Source of the DNA: Flavobacteriales bacterium
GTDB lineage: Bacteria; Bacteroidota; Bacteroidia; Flavobacteriales_D; Sanyastnellaceae
Assembly: GCA_029238785.1 (NCBI GenBank)
Contig: JAQWFN010000094.1
Span: 1 to 58,065 of the forward strand
DNA length: 58,065 nucleotides
Reading direction: 5' to 3'
A model generated the notes under the pieces. That model was given only the letters and a program-made list of their open reading frames with translations, did no database searches and was not told the origin of the DNA. The first letter of the stretch is position 1. Each line of letters starts with the position of its first letter. Shown in pieces: positions 40,901-49,390 of the stretch. The translations under genes were made by a program, and so were the position numbers.

Positions 40901-40931
40901 CAAAGATAAATGTTTTTTTATCCCCACAAAA
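40901..40931 (-). promoter_or_regulatory. Promoter of rpmH
   Basis: Minus-strand TTTTG and TATCTTTG are separated by 18 bases, the best match in the window to the Bacteroidota -33 TTG / -7 TAnnTTTG promoter. The -7 box is 36 bases before the ATG. Confidence 0.8.
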
Positions 40932-41002
40932 CCTTCGCTCATCTTTTTATCACACTTTTTTTGGACGTGACTTTTTCATGACGATAGCGGAACAAGAAAA
41001 TG

Positions 41003-41010
41003 TAAATTTG
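41003..41010 (+). promoter_or_regulatory. -7 box of the ABC exporter gene
   Basis: TAAATTTG matches TAnnTTTG and lies 18 bases before the GTG start. No -33 TTG at usual spacing. Confidence 0.4.
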
Positions 41011-41028
41011 CCTTCAATCTAATCCACT

Positions 41029-42888
41029 GTGAGTAAGAAAGAAAAGGACGAAAATAAGTCGAAAAAAGCAAGATTATCTAAGGAATCGTTTAAAAGTGCA
41101 CTTCGCATATTGCGCTACCTCAAGCCCCATCGCTTCGCCTTCTTTATAGGTATCGTCATCATTACCATTTCAAGTGCTTTAACCCTTTTGGTAACTCGTT
41201 TATGGGGACAACTTGGTGGTGTAGGAACGCAGTCGCCGCAAGAAGAAAAGATTCAGGAGTACTTTAATGTGGAAATCGACATGCACGATTTGAAGAGCAT
41301 TGCTTTGTTGATCTTCATTGTGCTTTTGGTGCAAGCCGTGATGTCGTTTGGAAGGGTGTACATGTTTGCCGACATCACCGAAAAAATCATGCTCAAGTTG
41401 CGGAAAGACACCTACACCCGACTAGTGCGCATGCCCATGCAGTACTTCAACGAGCAGCGTGTGGGCGATTTGAACAGCCGTATTTCGTCTGACATCACCA
41501 GCATTCAAGACGTGTTTACGACCACTTTGGTGGAGCTGTTTCGTCAGTTCATCATCATCATTGGTGGTATCCTCGCCTTATTGTACTTCTCTCCCACCCT
41601 TACCTTCATCATGCTTGGCACCTTACCCGTGATGATTGTAGTGGCCGTCGTTTTTGGACGGTTCATCAGAAAACTCTCCAAGAAAACCCAAGATAAAGTG
41701 GCTGAATCCAACGTGATTGTGCAAGAAACCTTCACGGGCATCATCAATGTGAAAAGTTTCGCCAATGAAGCCTTTGAAATCTTGCGCTACGTGGGCAGCA
41801 TCACCCAGATCAAACAATACGCTATGAAAGGCGCTATTTGGAGAGGTGCTTTTTCGTCCTTTATTATTGTCTTCATCTTTGGTGCCATTACCCTCATCAT
41901 TTGGCAGGGCTCTGAGTTGGCGGAAGAAGGTGTTTTGAACCCGGATCAGTTTTTTGCTTTCTTGTTGATGACCGGCTTAGTGGCGGGTTCTATAGGTGGT
42001 TTAGCTTCACAGTTTGGAACACTTCAAAAAGGCATTGGAGCCATTGAAAATGTGATGGACATTCTTGAGTTGGAACCCGAAGTTATTGAAGTCAACGAAG
42101 CTGCTTCAGCCCGAATAGCCCAAGAAGAACGATTGAGTGGAGCCATTCAGTTTGAAAAACTCAGTTTTGAATATGCTTCGCGAAAAGACATTACTGTTCT
42201 TCGGAACGTTTCTTTTAACATCGAAGCGGGAAAGCAAGTGGCCCTTGTGGGAAGCAGTGGATCTGGAAAATCCACCCTCGCTTCTTTGGTGCTGCGCTTG
42301 TACGACCCAAGTGAAGGGGCCATTTTGATGGATGGGAAAGACGCCCGAGAGTACGACCTGACTTACCTACGAAGCCACATGGCCTATGTTCCACAGGAAG
42401 TGATTTTGTTTGGCGGAACCATTCGTGAGAACATTGCCTATGGCGACCCTAACGCCGATGAAAGCGCTATCCTTTTGGCTGCGAAACAGGCCAACGCCAT
42501 GGAATTCATTGATCAATTCCCGGATGGACTCGATACTGTGGTAGGAGAACGCGGCATTCAATTGTCTGGAGGTCAGCGACAACGCATTGCCATTGCCCGT
42601 GCTGTACTTAAGAATCCTCGTATTTTGATTTTGGATGAAGCCACCAGTGCTTTGGATTCTGAATCGGAGCGACTGGTTCAAGATGCTTTAGACAAACTCA
42701 TGCAGGGCCGCACCTCATTGGTGATTGCCCACCGTTTGAGCACCATTCGCAAGGCAGATAACATCATTGTTTTGGAGCAGGGCGAAGTCAAAGAAATGGG
42801 TACACATGATGAGTTGATGCAAGTGGAAAGTGGGGTATATCGCCATTTGAGTGAACTGCAAGGGCGTGGTGAGGTGATTGGGGGATAG
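41029..42888 (+). CDS. ABC exporter, fused permease and ATPase (MsbA/lipid-exporter-like)
   Basis: 619 residues, GTG start. Residues 1-20 are highly charged and lysine-rich. Six membrane helices (about 35-320) form one half-transporter. The ATPase has Walker A GSSGSGKST (408-416), the signature LSGGQRQRIAIARA, Walker B RILILDEATSALD and the H-loop VIAHRLS. It should act as a homodimer. The type resembles bacterial lipid or multidrug exporters; the substrate cannot be determined. It is followed by the 79-bp tandem repeat. Confidence 0.93.
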   Translation: MSKKEKDENKSKKARLSKESFKSALRILRYLKPHRFAFFIGIVIITISSALTLLVTRLWGQLGGVGTQSPQEEKIQEYFNVEIDMHDLKSIALLIFIVLLVQAVMSFGRVYMFADITEKIMLKLRKDTYTRLVRMPMQYFNEQRVGDLNSRISSDITSIQDVFTTTLVELFRQFIIIIGGILALLYFSPTLTFIMLGTLPVMIVVAVVFGRFIRKLSKKTQDKVAESNVIVQETFTGIINVKSFANEAFEILRYVGSITQIKQYAMKGAIWRGAFSSFIIVFIFGAITLIIWQGSELAEEGVLNPDQFFAFLLMTGLVAGSIGGLASQFGTLQKGIGAIENVMDILELEPEVIEVNEAASARIAQEERLSGAIQFEKLSFEYASRKDITVLRNVSFNIEAGKQVALVGSSGSGKSTLASLVLRLYDPSEGAILMDGKDAREYDLTYLRSHMAYVPQEVILFGGTIRENIAYGDPNADESAILLAAKQANAMEFIDQFPDGLDTVVGERGIQLSGGQRQRIAIARAVLKNPRILILDEATSALDSESERLVQDALDKLMQGRTSLVIAHRLSTIRKADNIIVLEQGEVKEMGTHDELMQVESGVYRHLSELQGRGEVIGG

Positions 42889-42907
42889 AATATGGTTTGG
42901 GTTTGGG

Positions 42908-43130
42908 TTCGATTTAGGACGGCCTTCGGCTCCGCTCAGGCCTCGGGGCTTTTTTTTTCGGACTCAGCATAGGCCTCGGCTTTAGCTTCGATTTAGCACG
43001 GCCTTCGACTCCGCTCAGGCCTCGGGGCTTTTTTTTTCGGACTCAGCATAGACCTCGGCTTTGGCTTCGATTAAGGACGGTCTTCGACTCCTCTCAGGCC
43101 TCGGGGCTTTTAATTTCGGCTTCGATTAGG
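42908..43130. repeat. 79-bp tandem repeat between the ABC exporter and gmd
   Basis: Units start with TTCGATTTA or a variant at 42908, 42987 and 43066; the period is 79 bases for the first two. The third unit is shortened to 55 bases by loss of the GACTCAGCATAG segment, and a fourth start appears at 43121. Each unit has ACGG(C/T)CTTCGRCTCC(G/T)CTCAGGCCTCGGGGC and a T-rich stretch. The first two units differ at only a few positions. No coding potential. It occupies most of the 303-bp gap. Confidence 0.85.
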
Positions 43131-43179
43131 TCTTCCTTCTTCACCCAGAAAACATCCTTCGCTAAGGAAATATTTTCCG

Positions 43180-43187
43180 TAAATTCG
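43180..43187 (+). promoter_or_regulatory. Possible -7 box of gmd
   Basis: TAAATTCG is a one-base variant of TAnnTTTG, four bases before the ATG at 43192, suggesting a leaderless transcript. Confidence 0.3.
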
Positions 43188-43191
43188 CCCC

Positions 43192-44289
43192 ATGACAATG
43201 GCCAGAAAGAAAGCATTAATCACAGGAGTAACCGGACAAGATGGCGCCTATTTGGCGGAGCTTTTGCTCGAAAAAGGTTACGAAGTTCACGGGGTGAAGC
43301 GAAGAAGTTCGATGTTCAATACGAGTCGTATCGACCACTTGTACCAAGACCAACACGAAGACGATGTGCGTTTCTTTCTGCATTATGGCGATTTAACGGA
43401 CTCTACGAACCTCATTCGTTTGGTTCAAGAAACGATGCCCGATGAAATTTACAATCTCGCGGCGCAGAGTCATGTTAAAGTCTCTTTTGAAACGCCCGAA
43501 TACACGGCGAATAGCGACGCTTTGGGTACGCTGCGTTTGTTGGAAGCCATTCGTATTTTAGGTTTGGAGAAGAAAACGCGATTTTATCAGGCCAGCACTT
43601 CTGAATTGTATGGTTTGGTGCAAGAAGTTCCACAAAAGGAAGACACGCCATTCTACCCTCGTTCTCCTTATGGTGTGGCGAAGCTGTACGCCTACTGGAT
43701 CACTAAGAACTACCGAGAAGCTTACGACATGTATGCCTGCAACGGGATTTTGTTCAATCATGAGAGTCCGCTCAGAGGAGAAACCTTCGTAACGCGAAAA
43801 ATCACCCGTGCAGTGGCTAAAATCCACCTCGGTTTACAAAAGAAAATCTACCTCGGAAACCTCGACGCCAAGCGCGATTGGGGCCATGCAAGGGATTACG
43901 TCAAAGGCATGTGGGCCATGCTTCAGCAAGACGTGGCCGATGATTATGTTTTGGCTACGGGTGAAACCCACAGCATCCGCACTTTTGTTGATATGGCCTT
44001 TAATCACGTCGGCATTGAAGTAGAGTGGAAAGGCGAAGGTGTTGATGAGACGGGAATCAACAAAGCCAACGGCGATGTGCTTGTAGAAGTGGATCCACGC
44101 TATTTCCGACCAACGGAAGTTGAGCTTCTTGTTGGTGACCCGTCCAAAGCGCACAGAGAATTGGGCTGGAAACACGAAATTGGTTTGGCCGAATTGGTGA
44201 GCGAAATGGTGACGGAAGACATTGCCTTGTTCAAGCGCGATAAGTACTTGATGGATGGTGGTCATGCCGTGGTGAATCAGGATGAGTGA
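43192..44289 (+). CDS. gmd: GDP-mannose 4,6-dehydratase
   Basis: 365 residues. Converts GDP-D-mannose to GDP-4-keto-6-deoxymannose, the substrate of GDP-L-fucose synthase. NADP motif [27 protein letters not shown], then [36 protein letters not shown], catalytic Y-x-x-x-K in [12 protein letters not shown], and [16 protein letters not shown]. The product's partner Fcl is at 21371-22303, so the pathway is split over 21 kb. Starts at 43192 or 43198 are both possible. Confidence 0.98.
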   Translation: MTMARKKALITGVTGQDGAYLAELLLEKGYEVHGVKRRSSMFNTSRIDHLYQDQHEDDVRFFLHYGDLTDSTNLIRLVQETMPDEIYNLAAQSHVKVSFETPEYTANSDALGTLRLLEAIRILGLEKKTRFYQASTSELYGLVQEVPQKEDTPFYPRSPYGVAKLYAYWITKNYREAYDMYACNGILFNHESPLRGETFVTRKITRAVAKIHLGLQKKIYLGNLDAKRDWGHARDYVKGMWAMLQQDVADDYVLATGETHSIRTFVDMAFNHVGIEVEWKGEGVDETGINKANGDVLVEVDPRYFRPTEVELLVGDPSKAHRELGWKHEIGLAELVSEMVTEDIALFKRDKYLMDGGHAVVNQDE

Positions 44290-44748
44290 GTTTTAATTAC
44301 GAATTGGGAATTCGTGTCCGCCCGTAAATAGGCTTAACTGGTTTATTGGTTTTGTGCTTGCCTGTTGTGGATTTGTTGCATTCACAAACTCAGAGGGTGC
44401 AATGACAAAGTGGTGTTGGTTTTCTTTGGAAGGGGTTCAAAATCATCCGAACTTTCGCTCAGCGCGGTGGCGGAGGGGGAGGGACTAGGGAGGGCCCGCA
44501 GGGCAAATTAGGTGTGGGCGAAAAACCGAAATTTTCAATTTTTAGGGGTAATTTACTGATATCGAAAACACTAAGCAAACTGAATTTGTGAACGTATCAC
44601 TTTCTTTAATACTTCCCCATTCCAGCCATACAAAAACCTAAAAAAGCCCTAACTGGTTTTTCCTTCATACCTCTTGGCTAACAATCGGTCTTTCACCTTT
44701 CGCCTAAATCTTCTTGATTTCATCAATCCAAATAGAACAACTCCAAGC
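44290..44748. other. 459-bp gap without a gene; contains a G-quadruplex motif
   Basis: The gap separates gmd from the convergent PKD gene. At 44475-44494 four G-runs (GGGGG, GGG, GGG, GGG) are spaced by one to four bases on the + strand, meeting the usual G-quadruplex rule. The flanking ACTTTCGCTCAGCGCGG recalls the CTCAG-containing tandem repeat 1.5 kb upstream. The right 250 bp is A+T-rich and shows nothing recognisable. Confidence 0.6.
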
Positions 44749-47700
44749 TCAACGCACTACAGATATCTGGCCCGTCTGCACACTATTCATCAATTCCAAT
44801 TCATACAGATATACTCCTTGAGAATAACCAGACACATCCAAGCTCTGCTCCTGAAAACCTGAAACAACTGCAAACGCTTCCGATTCAAAAACCAATTCTC
44901 CTTGACTGTTGTACACCTTCAAACTGGCACTTCCCTCCGCAGGCGAAATGAAGCGAAAACGAACCCGGTCTGAACAGGGGTTGGGATATGGGTCGAGCAC
45001 CCGAAAGGTGTTGGTTTCTGAAATACAAGTGCGGTTGTCTTGGGGAGTCAGCTCAGATGAAAGCGGAGCTGTTTCTGCCACCTCAACACAAATGTATGGT
45101 GCTTGGTCTGTTACACCACTCGCGAGCAAATCGAAAGTGAAGATCTTGGATTGACCCGGGTCTAAAACCTCATCGTCCAACTGAACAAAAGCTGGACTCG
45201 TGCCGTTTTGAACCCACATGCTTCTTTGTGTGCTGCGGTAATTGCTGTTGTTTACAACGAGTGCATTTACTTGATAACCCAATGGCGTTTCATCCAAACT
45301 TAAAAACTCAATCACCAAATCAGACAAGGGTTCGATGAGTTCAATGGTGTAGGTTTGAGTGTTTGAGCAGGACAAACTCGACGTTCCAGTGAGCGCTACT
45401 TCAAGAAGCCCTTCATTCTCAAAAACCACGGCAGGAGAGGCCTCTGTGCTGCTCCCCTCGTCTCCAAAAACCCAAGAATAAGAGAGGCCGGGTTCACTGC
45501 TGTTGATGAACTGAATTTCAATTGGGGGTAAACCTATTTCTGGGGTGAAGCTGAAATCGACGAGCGGACTAGGAAACACGGTAATGACGTTGAATGATGT
45601 TGCCGCACATTGGTTCTCGGTTTCGACGTTGAGTTCGATGTTATAATAACCAGAAGACTCAAATTGAATCTCAGGTGTGGCTTCATCAAAACTGCCTAAA
45701 CTTGCCACATCCCAACTCCAAGCGCTGATGGGGTCGTTGCTTTGTCCTTCGAATGTGGGTAAAACCAAGGATTCAAATTCACAGGCGTTAATTGCAGGAA
45801 TAGCGATGTTGGGCAAATCGAAAATTTCGATGATACCACTTGCCGTGCTTTGGCATCCCGCATCGCTAAAAACAATCAAATCCACATCGTAGGTTCCCGG
45901 GTTGGGATAAAAGTGGAGGGCGTTGATTTGACCAGACACTCCCCCATCGCCGAAGCTCCATTGTAGGGTGGTCTGTTCCTGACCTTGGGGCATGTTAATT
46001 TCCGGACTAAAACTCGTCAAATCGCCAAAACAAAAGCCCGAGGCACTGAAATCTACTTCAGCCTGAGGAAGTACTTCGACAAAGCTGTTGAGTGTTGCGG
46101 CGCAAGCTTGGTTGCTGAGTAAATTTACCTCAACCGGTATAAAACCGCTATTTTCAATTTCTGGCGTAATCTGAACTCCGCTGTACAACTCCCCTTCGAT
46201 GGTCCACGTAACTTCTTGAAGATCACTGGTGTCGAAATCGCTGAGGAGGGTCCAAAACATGGGGTTGTTAGCGCAGTTGCTCCCGGTAAAAATGCTGTTG
46301 TTTTCTGGTGTGGGGTGCACTTGGAAGTTCAGTTGGGCGCTGTTGGAACAACCCACATCGCTCATGACGCTGAGGGTGATGTTGTTCTCTCCGCTTTGTG
46401 TGAATTCAAAATTTACCTCGCTGTTCTGGGAGATTTCATTTCCGTTTAAGATCCATGAGTATGTCGCAATGTTTTCATCACCCAATACCTCACTCTCAAA
46501 CAATTCCTCGCTGTTGGTGCAGAAAGGTGCACTTCCCAAAATATTTACTTCAGGCGCTACACCAATGATGTTGACTTCAACCGTATCTCGTGCAATACAG
46601 CCCAATTCATCGCTAGCCTGAAACCAGTATGTTCCACTTGTGTTGAGTAAGAAGCTTTCTTCGGGCGTTGTATCTTGCCAGAGTACATTCTGCAAATCAT
46701 AGCCCGCATCGTCCAAACTCAGGCTATTTCCTTGGCACTGATCGCCATCACCCAGAATAAATACTTCCTCATCCACCCCACTGATGCTCACAATACAGCT
46801 GTCTGTAACATAAGAACAGCCAAAATTATCGCTAACGAGGCAAAAAATGGTGTCGTTTTGATTCGATGTGATGCTGTTTGAAGTGCTGGCATCGTTCCAA
46901 ACCAAGCTGAAATCAAGCAAAGAGAGGTTGCTCTCCCAAGAAAAGCTTCCATTTGCACAAATGGTGGTATCGTTGGGAGCGGCCAAACTTCCAGGAAAGT
47001 CCACAAAAGCGCTGTCTCTTCTTGTTCGCCCGAAGTCATCGATTGTTTCCAACCACAGGCTGCCTTCACCTTGGATAAAAACATTCTCTCCCGTTTCACC
47101 CGTAGACCACAAATAGTTTGAAAAGCCTGCTGGCGCTTGAAATTCGATGGGACAAACGCTGTTTTCCACGCTCACATCGTCGATGATTGCGGGGTCTTGG
47201 GCGTAGTAATCAGCAAGGTAATTTTCCACGGCACTCACTTCTGCTTCGCTCAGCACGGTGGAAAAAATGATGAGTTCAAAGAGCTCGCCCCGCCAAAAGT
47301 TATTGATGGTACGGTCTTGTCCAAACTTGCTGCAAAGTTGATTGCTCGTAGTTGTAAGACTTAAGATCTGCGGCCCTGGGGCAAGGTCGCTTTGCACGCC
47401 ATCAACGCTTACAAAGTTCATTTTGGTGTTTCCTTCTCTAATGCCAATGTTGGTGAACTGCGGGTGCCAAATTTCACGTTCCGGACCTCGGAAAAAAGGG
47501 AAAGTGGTTTCGTGTCCGAGCAGTGGACCAAAGCCGTTGGGCGGATTTTCAGCTTCGCGAAGCACCCAAAAGATGGTTCGGGCATTGGCAATTTCATCAA
47601 ACAACATGCGGTCATTCGCTCCATCGAAAAAAATCGAACGGTGTCCGTTTAAGGCCTCGGGCGTGAGTGTTGGTCGGTAATTGTTAATGTCTTGCGTAAG

Positions 47701-47871
47701 GTGATTTTCGTTTGTGCTGAGGTCGAACCAGGTGCTCACTTGATTGACGTTGAGCTCAAGAGCGCTATCTGCCCGAAGCCAAAGTTCCAAGCCAGGAATT
47801 TCTTCAGGACTTTGCCCCATCACCCCGGAAAAGAAAAGCATAAAAACGAAGGTAAAAGCGCTGAATCTCAT
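44749..47871 (-). CDS. Large secreted PKD-domain protein with T9SS sorting domain
   Basis: 1040 residues. Signal peptide (FTFVFMLFFSGVMGQ). Residues about 22-225 form a LamG/concanavalin-like domain (LELWLRADSALELN, SIFFDGANDRMLFDE). Then come repeated Ig/PKD-like modules: TYSWILNGNEISQ, LQWSFGDGGVSGQINALHFYPNPGTYDVDL, SYSWVFGDEGSSTEASPAVVFENEG. A CARDB-like segment precedes the type A C-terminal sorting domain (YPNPCSDRVRFRF, LKVYNSQGELVF, YSQGVYLYELEL, ending ISVVR). It is exported to the surface; adhesion or glycan binding is inferred from the domains. A TACCTTTC box lies five bases before the ATG. Confidence 0.88.
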   Translation of the reverse strand: MRFSAFTFVFMLFFSGVMGQSPEEIPGLELWLRADSALELNVNQVSTWFDLSTNENHLTQDINNYRPTLTPEALNGHRSIFFDGANDRMLFDEIANARTIFWVLREAENPPNGFGPLLGHETTFPFFRGPEREIWHPQFTNIGIREGNTKMNFVSVDGVQSDLAPGPQILSLTTTSNQLCSKFGQDRTINNFWRGELFELIIFSTVLSEAEVSAVENYLADYYAQDPAIIDDVSVENSVCPIEFQAPAGFSNYLWSTGETGENVFIQGEGSLWLETIDDFGRTRRDSAFVDFPGSLAAPNDTTICANGSFSWESNLSLLDFSLVWNDASTSNSITSNQNDTIFCLVSDNFGCSYVTDSCIVSISGVDEEVFILGDGDQCQGNSLSLDDAGYDLQNVLWQDTTPEESFLLNTSGTYWFQASDELGCIARDTVEVNIIGVAPEVNILGSAPFCTNSEELFESEVLGDENIATYSWILNGNEISQNSEVNFEFTQSGENNITLSVMSDVGCSNSAQLNFQVHPTPENNSIFTGSNCANNPMFWTLLSDFDTSDLQEVTWTIEGELYSGVQITPEIENSGFIPVEVNLLSNQACAATLNSFVEVLPQAEVDFSASGFCFGDLTSFSPEINMPQGQEQTTLQWSFGDGGVSGQINALHFYPNPGTYDVDLIVFSDAGCQSTASGIIEIFDLPNIAIPAINACEFESLVLPTFEGQSNDPISAWSWDVASLGSFDEATPEIQFESSGYYNIELNVETENQCAATSFNVITVFPSPLVDFSFTPEIGLPPIEIQFINSSEPGLSYSWVFGDEGSSTEASPAVVFENEGLLEVALTGTSSLSCSNTQTYTIELIEPLSDLVIEFLSLDETPLGYQVNALVVNNSNYRSTQRSMWVQNGTSPAFVQLDDEVLDPGQSKIFTFDLLASGVTDQAPYICVEVAETAPLSSELTPQDNRTCISETNTFRVLDPYPNPCSDRVRFRFISPAEGSASLKVYNSQGELVFESEAFAVVSGFQEQSLDVSGYSQGVYLYELELMNSVQTGQISVVR

Positions 47872-47977
47872 GAAGTGAAAGGTACGAACTTCGCAGAAAA
47901 TTTGTTACTTGCTTTCCGCGCTAACTCAACAATTTGAAGTGAACAAACTGCTGCAACACCTCTTTCATTCGTTCAAG

Positions 47978-49330
47978 ATGCTTTTTACCAAAGGCTCTTT
48001 TGTGCAGAACGCCACTTTGATGTCCACCTCAAGCTTGTTGAACATCGCCCTGCAATTCCTCTTTTTTCCCATTCTCTCGCGCATCTACGACCCGGCGGCT
48101 TACGGTGCTTTTGCCCTCTTTAACTCCCTTGTGATTATTGTGAGTACCGGACTCACCTTGAACTATCATCGGGCATTGGTGCTTCCTCAGGGGGAAGCTG
48201 AATTCAGAAGTCTTTTGCGCCTTTGCATTAGAACGAGTTTGATTTTGAGCGCGGTGGTTTTTGTGCTTTCTTTTTTTCTGGCTGATGTCCTTCGCAGTGC
48301 CTTCGAATTGGAGTCGGTGCACTATTGGATCTACGCCATCGCCCCGCTTGCACTCATTTTCTCGTGGGACCAGATCATTGTTCAGTGGTCCATTCGCCAA
48401 AAAGCCTTTCGAAAATTCGCCCAAGTTGAGGTACCGATTGTACTCAGCAGCAAGTTGTTTAACGTGGGCTTTGGGAAGCTGGTGAGTGCGGGGCCTGACG
48501 GACTCATTATCGCCAACCTCATGATCTTCTCGGGCCGGATTGTTTTCTTTTTGAAGTACGTGCTTCAGGGCAGCAAGGCCGCCTTGTTCGCCACTGTGAG
48601 TAGGGCTGAATTGAAGGAAAGTAGGCAGCAATACCGGGCCTATCCGCGCTTCGTGATGCCGAGTCAGTTTTTGAACATGCTCAGCAATTATTTCCCTGCC
48701 TTGCTCCTCCCCTTTTTCTTTGGAAGACCCGATGAGGCCGGTTATTTAAGTTACGCCTTGATTGTGCTTGACCTTCCCGTCCGCCTCCTTGATTCTGGCC
48801 TCTCTGCCGTGTTTTTGCAAAAGGCAACCAGTTTGTGGGACACGGCCAGGGATCAGCTACGGGTACAGACAGAAAAGTTGTTTTTCGGGGTGATGCTCCT
48901 CGCTTTGCCCGTGTTGATTGTCACCGCTGCCTTTGGAAGGGAGATATACACCTTTGTGTTTTCAGCACAGTGGACCATGGCCGGACAAGTGGCTGAAATT
49001 TTGGTGATGTATTACTTTTTGCGCTACCTCGGTGTGCCCTTTACCGCGCTGTTTCAAGTGGCCAAAAAGGAAAAAGGGCTCCTCGTTTTTCAGGTCGTTC
49101 TTTTTATGGTGAGGGTGGCCAGTTTGCTCATTACCGGCTTCATGGAAATGCACTTTTTGCAGATGATTTTGTGGTATTCCGTGGCCAATGCCCTTGCTCA
49201 CTTTTTCTACAACCTTTGGCTATTCAAGATTGCTGGTTTAAGCGTGTTCAAGTGTTTTTTGGCGATGTTGGCCGCCTTGGTTTTTGCTTGGGGTGCGGTG
49301 TTTGAGTTGGGGGTTTGGGTAAATGGTTGA
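47978..49330 (+). CDS. Polysaccharide (Wzx-type) flippase
   Basis: 450 residues from ATG 47978. The frame is open upstream, with a GTG at 47939 that would add 13 residues. About 12-14 membrane segments. N-terminal KGSFVQNATLMSTSSLLNIALQFLFFPILSRIYDPAAYG is typical of the MOP/oligosaccharide-flippase family, and FVMPSQFLNMLSNYFPALLLPFFFGRPDEAGYLSYA is the mid-protein repeat. It probably moves undecaprenyl-linked glycan across the inner membrane; a natural partner of the WecA-like enzyme, though 23 kb away. Divergent from the PKD protein gene. Confidence 0.88.
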   Translation: MLFTKGSFVQNATLMSTSSLLNIALQFLFFPILSRIYDPAAYGAFALFNSLVIIVSTGLTLNYHRALVLPQGEAEFRSLLRLCIRTSLILSAVVFVLSFFLADVLRSAFELESVHYWIYAIAPLALIFSWDQIIVQWSIRQKAFRKFAQVEVPIVLSSKLFNVGFGKLVSAGPDGLIIANLMIFSGRIVFFLKYVLQGSKAALFATVSRAELKESRQQYRAYPRFVMPSQFLNMLSNYFPALLLPFFFGRPDEAGYLSYALIVLDLPVRLLDSGLSAVFLQKATSLWDTARDQLRVQTEKLFFGVMLLALPVLIVTAAFGREIYTFVFSAQWTMAGQVAEILVMYYFLRYLGVPFTALFQVAKKEKGLLVFQVVLFMVRVASLLITGFMEMHFLQMILWYSVANALAHFFYNLWLFKIAGLSVFKCFLAMLAALVFAWGAVFELGVWVNG

Positions 49331-49364
49331 AGCCATAATGAACATTAGGTGGGGCGATTAGAAA

Positions 49365-49384
49365 CCCATGGCTGAAGCCATGGG
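49365..49384. repeat. REP-like palindrome CCCATGGC-TGAA-GCCATGGG
   Basis: An 8-bp perfect stem with a TGAA loop sits between convergent genes. The core TGAAGCCAT recurs at 49328-49336 in ATGGTTGAAGCCAT, just at the flippase stop. It may act as a bidirectional terminator or be a member of a dispersed REP-like family; T-tracts are short. Confidence 0.55.
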
Positions 49385-49390
49385 CTATGT

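Noticed and set aside
42908-43130. CRISPR array
   Set aside because: Units are directly contiguous 79-bp copies; there are no short repeats with unique spacers and no cas genes.
48029-48631. 200-codon open frame on - strand
   Set aside because: Lies wholly within the Wzx-type flippase and has no signal, domain or start context.
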